From: Spinellus fusiger
Lineage: Eukaryota > Mucoromycota > Mucoromycetes > Mucorales > Phycomycetaceae
Direction of reading: 5' to 3'
DNA length: 64,000 nt
Assembly: GCA_025094145.1 (NCBI GenBank)
Contig: JALLLS010000015.1
Span: 1-64,000 of the forward strand
In this document: positions 35,566 to 47,961 of the stretch, one piece after another
Layout: each line of letters starts with the position of its first letter
Position numbering within the stretch: the first letter of the stretch is position 1
Notes under the pieces: model-generated
What the model was told of the DNA's origin: nothing
The model's input: only the letters and a program-made list of their open reading frames with translations
Database searches by the model: none
Translations under genes and position numbers: made by a program

Positions 35566-38500
35566 GGAAAGAAGAAGAGTTTTATGCAAAAAAAAAAGTA
35601 TTATTTTATTAATATTTAGGCAAGTATTAAATTCAATTGTGTATGTGGCTGTATAGTATCACCTCTAGTGTAAATAATATTATCATTATTTAAAGCTCTT
35701 ATTCATCTTTGTCATGTTGGTTAGAATGTAGATAGGCTGATATCAATCTGACAGGTTTTAATAGTACACTTAAATATAAGTAGTTTTATTTGCTTGTAAT
35801 AAACACTCTATGTATTTATATCAGTACTAAGTTTAAAGATCCATACAAGCTATTCCAATGATATGTAAGTCATATTATTAAATACATGAACGCTTATCAT
35901 TATCATTATGTTTGTTGCTATAGTAGATTGTTAAACATGTTTATAATTGATCTTATACATGTTGCATCTTTCTATTCTTCATGTTGAAATACATAATACA
36001 AAAATTATATTTAGATATTTAGCTACTAGATGTTTGTCTATACTATGTAAGTTAATTATGACTATTCATTTTATGTCTTATGATGAGTTTGTCTAGATAG
36101 ATACTGTATTTGTTATCAATACAGTTGCGAGTGGGTATATGAGTGGGTGTATTTTTTTTTATTGTATCAAGCTCGGTCTCTAATAAGACATAAAGAGGCT
36201 TATTGGTAGCTTATTATCAATACAAGAGTCTTTTACAAGAGAAACAAGACCAACCCCACTAGACTCTCTTAATCCAATACTGATGCTGTATGTTTGTCCT
36301 TTACTTGACATTCTCTCTTTATTATAATGTAAGCACTCTAGCCTTTTTTTAAGGGGCATTGCTGGTATTTATGTTATGAACATTCTATATTTTTGCTGTT
36401 TTGTAGATATTTATTGGTGTGTATTTTTTCATGTTTTTTTTGTCGTGGTTTTCTGGAAAGAACCCAATTTATATTTTATATTTTGTGGCAGCCCATATCT
36501 TATTCTTGGCCAGTACCTTGCTGTTCTCGTAATAGGATTTGCAAATAGGGGCAGTCGTCGTACATTATTCACCTTTTTAACATATAAAAAAAAATACTCA
36601 CCGGTGTCCAATCTTACTTTGCCACGAGGCAAGACAAGAGCTTGAACAAAATAAACCTTGTTTTGATGCTGATGGTAACCTTTAGAAAAGAATCCATCTC
36701 TTGACCAGATGTAGCAGAATGATGAGCAAAGTAGATGGAACCTTTGTGTGCATTTTATATGCTTAATAGCTATAATAAATAAGAGAAAGGCTTGCATACT
36801 ATGTCAATAAGTATGACTTTTAAAGGAGTCATGGCATGAAGAATACTATACTATGATTTATGCTCTAGAAACAAATAGTTTTGTAGTAGTTCAGAATATG
36901 TCTATCAATACAACACACTGACTCTATTGATGACATAAACTCTTTACAAGAGTCAACGTCAATCATTATGATTGTAGTGTCTACTCTATGCCCTCAATCC
37001 TATACCAGCTGTAGCAACTGTAGCTGTATGGATTCCTTGGGTATAAACTTGGGTTTTTAATCAGTATAAAAAGGAAATGTCCAATTCTTCTCCTTTCCTC
37101 AGAAAGAGGCTTAGTTGTTGGAGAAATGTATATCTGATAGACACATTATTGGCATTTGCTACTGCCTAGGCTACTCTTCTTGTGCTATGAATAAGATTGT
37201 TTTATTTGTTTGTATTTTATAGGGTGTTTCTGTACCATTGATCAGCATTAACCCTACCAATAACATACAGTTAGCCAAAATAAAGAGAATCCAATTGGAG
37301 TTTTTTATTTTTATTTTATTTTATTTGTATTCTTTAGAATCCAATTTGGTGCAAATATTAGTGCCAGCCATGAAAGACATGACGTGCATCAGATTCAAAC
37401 ATGGGAATTTCCAAGATGAATCCTACAAATCAAAGTCTATCTTTATAACTGCCACTAGATTATACAATGATTGTTTGGGATAACTTGATCTTCCACTTGT
37501 TGGTAATGATAGGGTTTACTTTATTCATTTTTGTTCAAGACGATTAAAGTCTAAAAAGAATGATTTGACCTAGAATGTATTTTCTCTTTTTATTATCTAC
37601 AACATGAATGATGAATTCTCAAAACAAACCAAAGAGAATGGCAGCGATGAAAATGTTAGTGTTTGCACTGTAAAGAGTAAGTGACTTGAAAAAGATCACA
37701 ACCTACTAGCCTACACCCATTTGAATGGACCCAGACACAAGTACACGTGTTTGCTTATTCTTTAACAAGTAGGCTTGAGAAACCTTTATTCCAAGTCAAT
37801 AACTTGTTACTGTGGTTCTAGTGCACCAAGAGTGATAAGAGTAAGAAATATATCTATTTAAGGAATGTTCCTTTGATTCTAGTCCGTTTCTAGTCTGGTA
37901 TGCCCTGAGGAAAGGCACTAAAAGAGTCACTCCTCACCCCGCATAGACTCCATAAAATGTCACATTCTATTGTACGATCCTACAACGGTATCAATGTTCA
38001 GTAGAGTGGAGTTGAGCAACCACCCTAATGATAAACATGTGAAATTAGATGATCTCACATTGGACCACATACCAGGAAATGAACATATGTTACTGTAGCT
38101 GCCATGGAATCTGTAGGGTGATTCCAATCTGAGTCTTTACAGTAGTTTAAAAAGAGACGATTGTAAATTGAATTTGAGACAATGTACAGCATTTTATAGA
38201 GAATTATAAGTTCAAGACAAAGTAAAGTATTTAGACAATCAACCTATGAGGGTCTGACTTTTTCATCTGATAAAATTCAAGTCGTGTTTGATACAGCAAT
38301 AGGATAAATACATATAAAACATTGACTTGTCTTGACAAAATAAAGCCGGACAGCGATGACCCCTCCATCCTTCATCTGGAATCTTGAAAATGTTTCCTTT
38401 TTTTTTATCTTTTTTTTTTGAAGCATTTAAATTGTAGTTCCACACTATCCTACAACTTTAGCAGGCAAGGATACTGTAGAGACCACTATCAACATGAGTG

Positions 38501-40389
38501 ATGTTTGTGTTATTTACATTGGAAGTTCAGAATGTATCCATATCTACTGGTCAATAGCTCTATTTTTATAGTACCTTTTTAAGATGTGGTTAATTCAATA
38601 CACTATCTTATGGAGTTGTGGTATTATCATTATTATTTTTTCTTTTCTTGTATCAAGAGTAATTACAAGTAAATTAGATGAGTTATATTTGAATCTTCTT
38701 CTAATACCGATCTTCTTTTGTAGACTTATTTATAATTGAATTCTCTATAGCCACTGCATTGAATAAAGTCTTCTTTTTCTTCTTTCTATTTGTAGTGATG
38801 GCTATGCTTATCCAAACTATAGGATGAATTGCTGAACACCCCTATGTTTTTGTCTCATTTATTCTTGTAAGTGTCTTAAGGATGGATTGAAGTATTTCAT
38901 ATTTTTTTAATTTTTTAATTTTTAAGAAATTGTCTCATTTTAGGTTAAAATCCTGTATCCTAGCTATTCAATAGGTGACACATTGACCCGATGACTTTAA
39001 TGGAGGGAGATGTAGACTTTATCCACAGCAAAAGAGACTGTATTACTTTTCATGTTTCTATTTGCAACCATCTACAGTTGTATCGATGGGGGCACTTTTG
39101 AAATCAAAGAGTGGATAAGAAAACAGTTGTAGACAATAGAATCAATGGCCTTGTAGTGTCTACAATTGGTAATTTATTGATTAGCATCTGAGGACTTTCA
39201 TAGGTTGCAGCCAAATAGATAGAAACAGGACAAGAATAGTCACCAAGTCAGATTAGGTACAACAGAGCGAAATCCTTAAAGTAACCATAAGCCAAACAAT
39301 GATCCTTGTACTCTTCCACAATAGATTCAAATCTTATCAACAGGCAAGACCAAAAGGGTCTATTTCTTCCTATCTTAGGAAAGTACCAAGCAGACACACC
39401 CAGTGTATTTTAGGCTATGAAAAAATAAAAATAAAAAGACACAGAGAAAGACACAGAGAAAAAAAGATTCTTACTCAGCACACTGCCTTCAATCCACCCA
39501 TGGCCAAAGTACACACCCAAGGATCAATGGCTGTAGGGTGATAAAAAGGACTGTCTGGTAGTCCATTTCCGTTGTATTCTAATGGCACCACCCTCTTCAC
39601 CTTTTCTGTTGATCTTAACCAATCAAAGATGTGTCTCTATTCTCCAGGTAACATGTGTAGAAACGTGTATCAAACAATGTTGACTTCATGTTCTTGTCAT
39701 TACACCTCTTCTCTATTCTCCGGAGAGGATATCCTTTGCCTATACACATTCAATGTATCTGGTAAACTATGATGTCACTCTTCCTGTCCTTTTCTATCTG
39801 TTCAAGAAATGAATAGAGTCAGGTTACAAACCACCCACTTGATGAAGTCTTATTGAGTACTACCGTGTCATTGTTCTTATTTCCTATTTCCTATTTCTTA
39901 TTTCCACCACTGAAATCATCAGCAGGCCGACAGACACCACTCTAAGCATGCAATTCTGCTGTTAACATGCGGTCCTGTGATCAGACGTATTCATTGGTTT
40001 GTGAACCCTCTTTTGTTGTTGTTGAATAAAAACATCACCACCACCGTTGTCCTTTTTCCTATCTTTCCATTCTTATAGGGTAGTGACTGTTCTTTTTCCT
40101 GTCCCTTTTCTTTTTTGTTTCTCTGATGGAACAAATGATAACAATAGCCTATAGACAAGAGACACTAGGTGGCATTCCATAGCCATCTGGAATGAAAGAC
40201 CAAAAAAAGGGGAAAAACCCAAAACCATGTGATTATTTGTGACTACAGATAGAATAAGGTTACAAGTCATCGTTAAGTGAAAATAGCCCAGGAAAGGCGC
40301 GGGGGAAAAGAACAGCAGTCCAAACCTACCTTTAGTGTTACCCAGTACCACTTTGTGAAAATCTGGAGTAAAGTGAGTAAGAAAGAATA

Positions 40390-40575
40390 AGAAAGAATAA
40401 TAGTAGTAGTAATAGTAGTAGTAATAATATAATATTAATAGTAGTAATAATAATATAATAATATAATAGTAATAATCATAGTAATAATCATAGTAATAAT
40501 CATAGTAATAGTAATAATAATATAATAATAATATAATAGTAATAATCATAATAATAATCATAGTAATAATAATAA
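40390..40575. repeat. Long TAA/TAG trinucleotide microsatellite
   Basis: About 185 bp of TAG, TAA and ATAATCATAG-type units. A poly-Tyr frame on the minus strand is a by-product of the repeat. Confidence 0.95.
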
Positions 40576-40606
40576 AAGTGGAGATTTTGTTAATACCAGT
40601 TGATTT

Positions 40607-40695
40607 GATTTTCCTACTCTTTCTTATTCTTTCCTACTCTTTCCTACTCTTTCCTACTCTTCCCTACTCTTCCCTACTCTTTCCTACTCTTTCCT
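40607..40695 (+). repeat. Tandem decamer TTTCCTACTC upstream of the bHLH gene
   Basis: Roughly eight copies of a pyrimidine-only 10-bp unit (TTTCCTACTC, with TTCCC variants) end about 50 bp before the bHLH start codon, so they lie in its promoter or 5' UTR. Confidence 0.9.
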
Positions 40696-40743
40696 TGGCA
40701 TTTGTTATTGTTTATTTGCTTTCTTCCCCCCATCAATGATTCA

Positions 40744-42596
40744 ATGAGCCTTTTTAATAAAAACACAAAAAATGTCACTGCTACGGATCCATGGTTATGT
40801 ACTGCTGCACCAGAATTAGACAACCACAGCAAGCCTCTTCAAGAGCCGGTTCCTTTTGAAGGTAGACCACAAAGACACACTTGGTGTTGGATTCCACTCA
40901 ACTCTATCTTGTAGACTTCAAGTTTAGCTTCGGACTGGATCCGGATGTTGCTGTGCCTATTTCTTTTGATCCACCTCTTGCCCTTCCAGCCCAGTTATCA
41001 GAAGATCCTTTCTTTTTTCCCTTTTCTTTGCCTCATAACAGTGTTCTTGATGAAGACGACCAGAAAGTATTTTCAACATTTCTTGATACCTTTTTTATGG
41101 ATCAAGATGCAACAATGACAGCTGTGGATTCCCTGCCTAGTCTTGCCAGTCTATACGACACACCAGGAGACTACCTCCCACCCCCTCCCCTTCCATTTCA
41201 GACAGCCACTTATCCAGAGTATAAGGATCTTATGCTGAATGAATATGAAGAAGAAAAGAGAAGAAGTTCAATTCTTCAATCTCTTGATCAGCAGAGACAG
41301 AGACTGTATCCGCGCCTTGGTCTTTCTCCTTCTGCTCCTTCTGTCCAACAGAGTGAGAATACCTTGCTGGGCTTGGAGCGTACTGCCTCCTCCCACTACA
41401 TCAGTACCACGTCCATTGAGGATCGACTGCTGCCTACACCGTCCCTGTCTCCTGAAGACACTGCCTATTCTCAGTCTATTCACTCTTATAAGCTGTTCAA
41501 TGATCATCTACAGCCAGAAGCACTGTTTCTTCAGCAAACAGCACTCGTTGGATCCCAACCCTCCTCCACAGGTACCAAACGATCTGCCCACCAGAGCATA
41601 GATATGGAGGAAGACGACATCAACAAAGAGGAGCAGGAAGAAGAGGAAGAAGAGGAGGAAGAAGAGGGTCGCCTAATGTCTGGCTCCAGTCACCGCAGTC
41701 CCAAGCGTAGTAGGCCACAGAAAGAACTCCTAACAGAAGATGAGAAGCGTGCCAATCACATTGCCTCTGAACAAAAGCGAAGAAGTACTATCCGATCTGG
41801 ATTCAAAGACCTCACAGATCTTATTCCTGCTTTAAAGAATATCAACCATTCCAAGAGCACTGTCTTATTTAAAGCAGTGGATTACATTCATTCCTTGGAA
41901 AAAAAGACAAAGCAACTCCAAGATAGAATGAAAGGACTCCAACTACGCGCAGAAATGCAAGGATTCAAGGCAACAGGACTGCACCCAGCACCAAGAGCAG
42001 CCCCTTTTCATTCACATTCTTCTCATTCTTCTTCTTCTGCTGCTGCTGCTACTACTACTACTGCTTCTGTCGTGTTAATGCGTGGTCTCCAGACATCTCA
42101 CCCAACCGATCTCTGTCCCGAGACACAGAATGAGTTGCGAGATATCCTTCGATCCAGGGGCACATCCAATCACCACCACCACCACCACCAACAACACTCT
42201 ATCCATGGCCATCCCATCCGTGATTCCATTTCAAACACAGTCTGCTCACTACCCATAGAGAAGCCAACCTCCAAGCTCTCTTCTATTAGCACTGCTGCTG
42301 CTGCTGCTTTATTAGAACACAAGGCACAGCAGCAGCAGCTACTGGCACTGCAGGAGAAGCTACAGCATCACCAAAAGAAGAGAAAAAGAGCAAAAGAATC
42401 AAAAAGAGCCTCTGTTATGGATCCAAATGGACAACGGCCTGTCTTTTACCCTCTACCCTTGCGAGAAGACTCCAGATCCGCCTTTTATCCTGTCAGTTTT
42501 GATTCAGAACGACTTAGTTATTCTCTTGTGCGTTCTGATGTGGGGGATAATATGGAAGGCAGTGAAGACAGACTCAAAGCAACCATTTCTACCTGA
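40744..42596 (+). CDS. bHLH transcription factor (INO4/MLX-like)
   Basis: Nuclear E-box-binding factor. Exons 40744-40861 and 40915-42596 (52-nt intron) give 599 aa. An acidic, proline- and serine-rich N-terminal half (possible activation region) and a Glu run (about residues 270-285) precede the bHLH at about residues 310-375. The basic region ANHIASEQKRRSTIRSGF has the His, Glu and Arg-Arg pattern that reads CANNTG sites; helix 2 is KSTVLFKAVDYIHSLEKK and continues into a short leucine/glutamine coiled coil. The C-terminal third is low complexity, with His, Ala and Gln runs ([30 protein letters not shown]). The basic region resembles fungal Ino4-type and animal MLX-type proteins; I cannot choose a specific orthologue. 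The start is the first ATG after an upstream T-rich stretch and keeps frame across the intron. Confidence 0.85.
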
Positions 42597-42681
42597 TCTT
42601 CCTTCCTCTTCCTCCTCTTCTTCCTCTTCTTCCTCTTCTTCCTCTTCCTTCTTCCTGCTCCTCTTCCTCTTATTATTATTA
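42597..42681. repeat. TTCCTC/TTCTTCC pyrimidine microsatellite
   Basis: Begins directly after the bHLH stop codon, so it is probably in the 3' UTR. It ends in an ATT tract. Confidence 0.9.
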
Positions 42682-43082
42682 TTATTTCTTGTCGAGGGTA
42701 TTTCTCATATAGAAAAGTATCCTTTTCTCCCCCTTTTTATATATATATATATTTATATTTTGTATTCTTGTCTCTTTCTATCTTTTGTATATCTTGTTTT
42801 CTATTTGCTAAAGTGTGTTTCCCTTGTGTAGTTTCCAATCTTATCCTTCTCTACTGCTACTAAAAGTGTAGAATAAAAGTATAGGTGTGTGTGTGTGTGT
42901 GTGTGTGTGTTTATATATATAGATACAAACATTGATATAAACATTGATATGAATTCATAGTCTCCTTTTCTTCTACTTTCTCCATGACTAACCCAGTTTC
43001 ATGTGCCAATAACCATGGTAACTCCTCCTCCTCTTCACAGACAACTGAGCAGTCTATAAAAAGATATCCAATAGAATACATT
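42682..43082. other. Convergent 3' region with (GT)n
   Basis: AT-rich sequence with a TATA run (42738-42760) and a (GT)n tract at 42884-42911, between the bHLH gene and the minus-strand membrane-protein gene. No gene is seen. Confidence 0.6.
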
Positions 43083-43776
43083 CTAGTGAAGCACAAAAGG
43101 GCAATCTGTTTCATTGTAGCCAGAGTCACTCGTCTCCTTGACGACTGTCATTGCAGAATATCGCTTCAACACAGCAGATCGACGTTGTTCCCATGTTTCT
43201 ATTGGCTGGGGTGTTTGTGCACTGTTGTTTGGCTTACAGTCCTGGTCCCCAAGTGTGGTGGTGTTTCTTGAAGTGACATGAGGAGGGCGGTTCCACTGAT
43301 AATACATGGCTGTTTGTTTTGAACCAGAACTAGACAGAAGCAGACGTCTTTCTTCTTCTTCACTGTCTTTATGTTTGGAAGCCCAAGAACGTCTGAGGAG
43401 ACAGTACCAGAGAATAGCGCATGTCACTGTTATTCCCACTACTATCCATGGTCTTGTATCCACTGCTACAGTTGCCTCAGTCCAAGTGCACTCCAACGCC
43501 TCACTTACTCTGCCACTGTACCAAGGCACTTTCTTTACTACTGCTACTACTGCTACTGCTACTAATACGACTACTGTCTGTGCTTCTTACAGCGGAAAAA
43601 CAGTCCATAAAGTGTAATGAGCTGTTGCAGGTTCTGCTATCATCTGGAAGACAGGGCCATACAGGGTCAATGCCTCTCATCTGTTCCTGTTCTACTCATG
43701 TGTATAGCTTGCCTTGGTCTACTTGTTTTTTTATCTGTCTTTGGTCTATCTGTTCTGTGGTGCTAGTGACGGTCAT
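43083..43776 (-). CDS. Putative small single-pass membrane protein, function unknown
   Basis: Not recognised. A three-exon model (43776-43723, 43680-43509, 43465-43083) keeps phase and gives 202 aa. It comprises an N-terminal region with a Cys-rich block ([19 protein letters not shown] then MDCF), a serine run encoded by AGT/AGC repeats, one clear transmembrane segment ([19 protein letters not shown]) and a polar tail with dileucine-like EEEERRLLL. No typical signal peptide is visible, so an upstream exon may be missing. Intron 2 has a strong GTAAGT donor and CTGTAG acceptor. An intronless alternative starting near 43529 would lack the Cys block. Exon 1 begins only 267 bp from the complex I gene stop on the same strand. 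Confidence 0.45.
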
Positions 43777-44042
43777 GGCACTCCCTCCCCACAGAGAAAG
43801 AAAACAAACAAAGAAAAAAAAAGAGAAAAGAAGAAGAGGGGGGGCTGTGCTTCAGATGGATTCTTTTATAGTTTATTTCTCTACCCTTGCTTTCAATTCC
43901 AACTCTGAATGAACTGCAGGACAGAGCAGGACAGAGCAGTGATGTTGGCCCCCTTCCTCCACGCCACCACCACCACCACCACCACCAAAGAACAACAGAA
44001 CCTCCAGTGTTTATTTTCTTTATTCTTTGTTTCTTCATCTCA

Positions 44043-45052
44043 CTACTTCTTATCACTCTCAGCCGCCAGCTGCTGGACAGGTGTATCATCACGTCCTGGG
44101 CCTGTGGGTGTCGGTGTGAGTCCATTGCCTGCTGTCTATACCACTTACCCACTGCCTCCCAAGGCGAAAGAGCACCATCGAAGTTTCTAAAGGCCTGTGC
44201 CAATTCCACGGGTTCTGCCACCACACGCTTCTTCTCTTCATCATAGCGCACACCCACATACCCAGTCAGAGGGAAATCCTTACGCAGAGGATGGCCTTCA
44301 AACCCATAATCAGTAAGAATACGTCTGAGATCAGGATGGCCTGTGAAAAAGACACCGTACATGTCATACACTTCACGCTCAAGCCAGTTGGCGCTGCTGA
44401 ACAGAGAAACAACAGAGGGAACAGGCGAGGTTTCGTTGGCATAGGTCTTTACACGAATACGGGCATTGTAACGAACACTGAGGAGATTGTAGACGACTTC
44501 GAATCTGTTTTTGCGACTAGGCCAGTCTACACCTGTAATGTCTTGCAACGACTTGAATTGACTGCTGCTGTGGTCACGCAGAAAGACAAGAACGCTCTCC
44601 AGGCTCTGAGGGGCCACATAGAGCGTCAACTCATCCTTGTAGACGCTGAATTGCTGGATGTATTTGGGGAGTGCAGAAATAAGGTAGCTTCCATAGTCAT
44701 GCACTGGGTCGTTGCCTGACTTGTAGTTGGGATCAGCAGCTCCTAGAGTGTTGTTTGCTAGAGAGAAGTGGGTGGGTGTGGAATAAGCACGTCATCAGGA
44801 GGCTGTGGACGGTTTCTATGGAGTGAGTTGTACGCACCTTGTCCTCTTACTATGCTGGTGGACAATAAACGCACACAGGACGCATGTACCGTGGGTTTGG
44901 CTAAGAGAAAGATAAGAAGAGTTTATTTTATATTTTCAATCGAAAAAAAAAAAAAGACAACTAAAGAATATGTGTTTCTATTTTATTTACTTATTTATTT
45001 ATTTATTACCAGCAAGAGCCAGTGCTCTGTTCAGGCGGAAGGAACGCAACAT
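44043..45052 (-). CDS. NADH:ubiquinone oxidoreductase 30-kDa subunit (NDUFS3/NuoC family), mitochondrial
   Basis: Core subunit of the complex I peripheral arm near the quinone site. Exons 45052-45010, 44900-44838, 44757-44149 and 44101-44043 give 257 aa. The first two exons encode an Arg/Leu-rich presequence ([14 protein letters not shown]). The mature domain has [49 protein letters not shown] and KDFPLTGYV, the NuoC signature. The last intron (44102-44148) matters: splicing yields [19 protein letters not shown] and a stop at 44043. Without it the frame would run on into a (GGT)n repeat encoding poly-Trp, which I reject. The gene is divergent from the AP180-type gene with 327 bp between start codons. 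Confidence 0.95.
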
Positions 45053-45379
45053 GGTCACGTTGAAGTGTGAGGAAGCCATGGACGGACGCTTTGTTTTTTA
45101 TGTTGGTCCTAGCGGTAGGAAAAGGAAAACAATGTCTACGTCACATCAACGGAGATTCTGCGTCTGTCATAAAAAAAAAGCAGGTTGCACGGACAGTCTC
45201 GGCTTTTAACTTAAGTCCAGTATCAGTGCTATTGTTCCAAAGAGGCGTATCGTCAAAGAAGAACCCGTGCTCCAACCTAAATCATAATAATAAAGAGACA
45301 TCCCCCACTTCCTTTCCTTTAACCGAGTCTTTTTTTTTCTTTTTCTTTTTCTTTCTCTTCTCTTTTGTTCTTTTGCACC
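45053..45379. promoter_or_regulatory. Shared divergent promoter between the complex I subunit and AP180-type genes
   Basis: 327 bp separate the two start codons. A pyrimidine tract (TTTTTTTCTTTTTC near 45328-45365) precedes the AP180-type ATG. No discrete site is claimed. Confidence 0.5.
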
Positions 45380-47276
45380 ATGAACAACGCTATAAGAAAA
45401 GCCACCCGCCTAGAATACAAGGCCTCCAAAGAGAAGCACATGAAGAGTAAGTCCTTGGGGTCATCTGCCTTGTTTTTTCTGTCCCGTCCTTAGGGTGCAT
45501 TAGCCTTGATAGGTCTTACCTTCCAGAACCCAGCCAGTGTAGCTGATATCATCAAAACACTCGACAAAAGAGCCCAGGAACACTCATGGATTGTAAATAA
45601 TGCATTAACAACCCCACTCACTCACAGTGCATGTCCACTAGATATCCTTCAAAGTGCTGATTATTATGCACACTCTTATGAGACAAGGCAATGAAAACAA
45701 AGTGCTTGAGTACCTGAGCCAGTCAGCAGAAGTGTTGCATGTTCAACATCTACAGGGAAGACTATCGAGTAAAGTATCATTCAGTGGTCTTTTTTTTTTT
45801 TTTTTTGGTCAGCAGCAGCAGAAAGAAGAACTCATTGGCTGTATAAGATAGTAAACAACTGCAGAATATGCATATCTATAAGTCCTACCTTGATGAGAAG
45901 TTGGGATGTTACAAGGAATTTAAAATTGACTTTGTAAAGTCAACCTCAGGCCACAATGACGGCCACTTAAGACACTTGTCCATTTCCAAAGGGCTGTTAA
46001 AAGAGACCAGTGCACTACAGAAGCAGATCAATTCTGTTCTAAAATGCAAGGTAAGGAAGTGTATCTGGAGTGTGTCTTATGTCCATGGCAATTAGTTCTA
46101 TTTTGACAAAGGAGACAATGCCATCAGTCTTCATGCCTATGCACTGGTCATTAGCGATCTCATCGTCCTCTTCAAGGCATTGAATGAAGGCATCGTGAAC
46201 ATTCTAGGTAAGCCATGAACACACCTGCACGCATGTCTCATGCACTGTCTATACAGAACACTATTTTGCCATGGACAAACACAATGCAAAAATATCCCTT
46301 GATATTTACAAGAGATTCTCCAGACAGACGACGCCTGTGGTTGACTATTTGAATCATGCAGGAAAGATGCAGAGTGAACTCAATGTGACCATCCCAACTG
46401 TAAAACATGTAAGAGGATGAAAAGACAGCTTGGGGAGGCAGCTTGGAGACTCATCCAATGACCATTTCCCTTAGGCACCCTTGTCTCTTGTAGAAGCATT
46501 GGAGGAGTATCTTCTTGATCTTGAAAAAAGACCAAATACGCCTCAAGAACCCTTTTCATCCAAGCCAAAAGGTAATAGAACGAATGGCTGATGGATATTA
46601 CAGCACACATCTCACCATGCCTTCTTCAGATCCACCACCTCCATTGCGTACTGTCTCCCAGCAGCATCCACCTTACCCACCCAGTCTTCCTACGCCAGAC
46701 TTCTTTACCTCCTTGGAACATGAAAAAACAACCGTCTTCATTCCTTCTCACTCTACAGAGATTCCTCCAATGCAGCAGCCAATGATGACAGGATTCCACA
46801 GCCTGCCTGTCACCACCCATCTTACCGGGAATCCAAGAAACCCATTCAGGAACTCCATCATCAACCCTCATCTATTCACAGCACCCCTGGATCATCATCA
46901 CAGTAACGGAACAATCCCTCAACCTATCTATTATCAGCAGACAGCAGACTCAGCCCAGTATGGCACCAACCCAATGTATTATACTTTGCCCAGAACAGTA
47001 GACAGAAACAACTCAAACCCATTCAAATCCATGACAGCACCAATGCCCCAGAAAGGAGTAGGATTCAACACACCCAGATTACAGCCACTCATCACAGGTC
47101 AAAACACTGCTGCCAATCCTTTTGCACCCGCATCGCCACCACCCACACCCCAACACCACCGCCATACTTTCTATTCTGTGAGCTCTTCCTCTGTAAATTC
47201 ACCCACAGCCAGTGTCTTCTCCAACAACCCTTTTGTCTCTCAGACATCCAGCACAAGTCCATCTTCCTTAATCTAA
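45380..47276 (+). CDS. AP180/CALM-type clathrin assembly protein (ANTH domain, NPF motifs)
   Basis: Endocytic adaptor that binds PtdIns(4,5)P2 and clathrin-coat partners, like yeast Yap1801/1802. Exons are 45380-45446, 45504-45592, 45642-45768, 45848-46050, 46096-46207, 46257-46408, 46475-46571 and 46630-47276 (497 aa). The ANTH domain spans about residues 1-280: MNNAIRKATRLEYKASKEKH, FKVLIIMHTLMRQGNENKVL, MHIYKSYLDEKLGCYKEFK, LRHLSISKGLLKETSALQKQ, LFKALNEGIVNILEHYFAM and a final APLSLVEALEEYLLDLE helix. The C-terminal 215 residues are disordered, Pro/Ser-rich and carry four NPF tripeptides (RNPFRN, SNPFKS, ANPFAP, NNPFVS), which recruit EH-domain proteins. Exon 4 was placed at 45848 to recover SKQLQNMHIYKSY in frame. 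Confidence 0.92.
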
Positions 47277-47961
47277 TGTGTAGACTCTTTCTCTCTTCTT
47301 TACTCGATTACTCTATACTACATTCTATCCGTTGATATTTCTATATTTCTATTTTATAATTCATTCCAAGCAGCCAAAAACACTTTAAATGATTCAATAA
47401 TAAAGCATTCCTACTAGACGACAGTATCCAAAAAAATAAAAAATAAATAAAAAAAGAATATAAATAAAAAAAACACACAAACACACACACACCTTCCAAC
47501 ATCCTCGGTGTAGTGTTATGTCAGGCACTAGTGTACCATCTTAGATACTGTCTCCGAATAGACGAGTGTCGTGTGTTCCCCAATCTATAGAGACATTTAA
47601 ATTCCAGTATACCTCTTGTGAAGTGTACGCTCCTTTTTGTTATCTTCATAAGAATATATAAGAGTATATATAAGAATATATATAAGAATATAAGTATACA
47701 TTCAGCACATTGAATATAGGGCTATAGCAAATATACTCCACAGTAAATTAAAAACTAAGTCATCTCAGACTCTTTTCAGTGTAAATAGTATTCAGCCAAT
47801 CACTATCCATTATTCTAATTGAATATCCACTCACTGATATAGTAGCTATATCTATTGATTAACAGCTACCTACAATTACCTTCATCGGTATATTTGCTTA
47901 TAAAGTGGTTTATATATTTATTCTTGTTTACTTTACCCTGTATGCTTTTACACCTTGAAGA
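47277..47961. other. Spacer between AP180-type and SWT1-type genes
   Basis: Holds A-rich and (CA)n tracts (47430-47492) and imperfect TATAAGAATATA repeats (47650-47700). The SWT1-type promoter is presumably near its right end. No gene is seen. Confidence 0.6.

Larger units (their letters stand above)
35566..40743. other. Long gene-poor AT-rich region
   Basis: About 5.2 kb with no recognisable gene. It includes diverged short repeats (the TATCAATACAA and TTTACAAGAG motifs occur near 36215 and 36900, and a segment around 36960-37060 weakly resembles repeat R1). Two frames of 80-120 codons (36429-36797 minus, 37238-37483 plus) show no known motif. Microsatellites lie at its right end. Confidence 0.5.

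Noticed and set aside
36429..36797. 122-codon minus-strand frame
   Set aside because: No recognisable motif, basic and low-quality composition, no splice or promoter context; probably chance in repeat-rich DNA.
40073..40561. Poly-Tyr/Ile minus-strand frame
   Set aside because: Product of the TAA/TAG microsatellite.
42427..42831. Serine-rich frame overlapping the bHLH 3' end
   Set aside because: It is a different frame running through the TTCCTC microsatellite; no motif.
43763..44042. C-terminal extension of the complex I subunit with poly-Trp
   Set aside because: It arises only if the 47-nt intron at 44102-44148 is not removed; splicing gives the normal NuoC-type ending, and the poly-Trp is a (GGT)n repeat.
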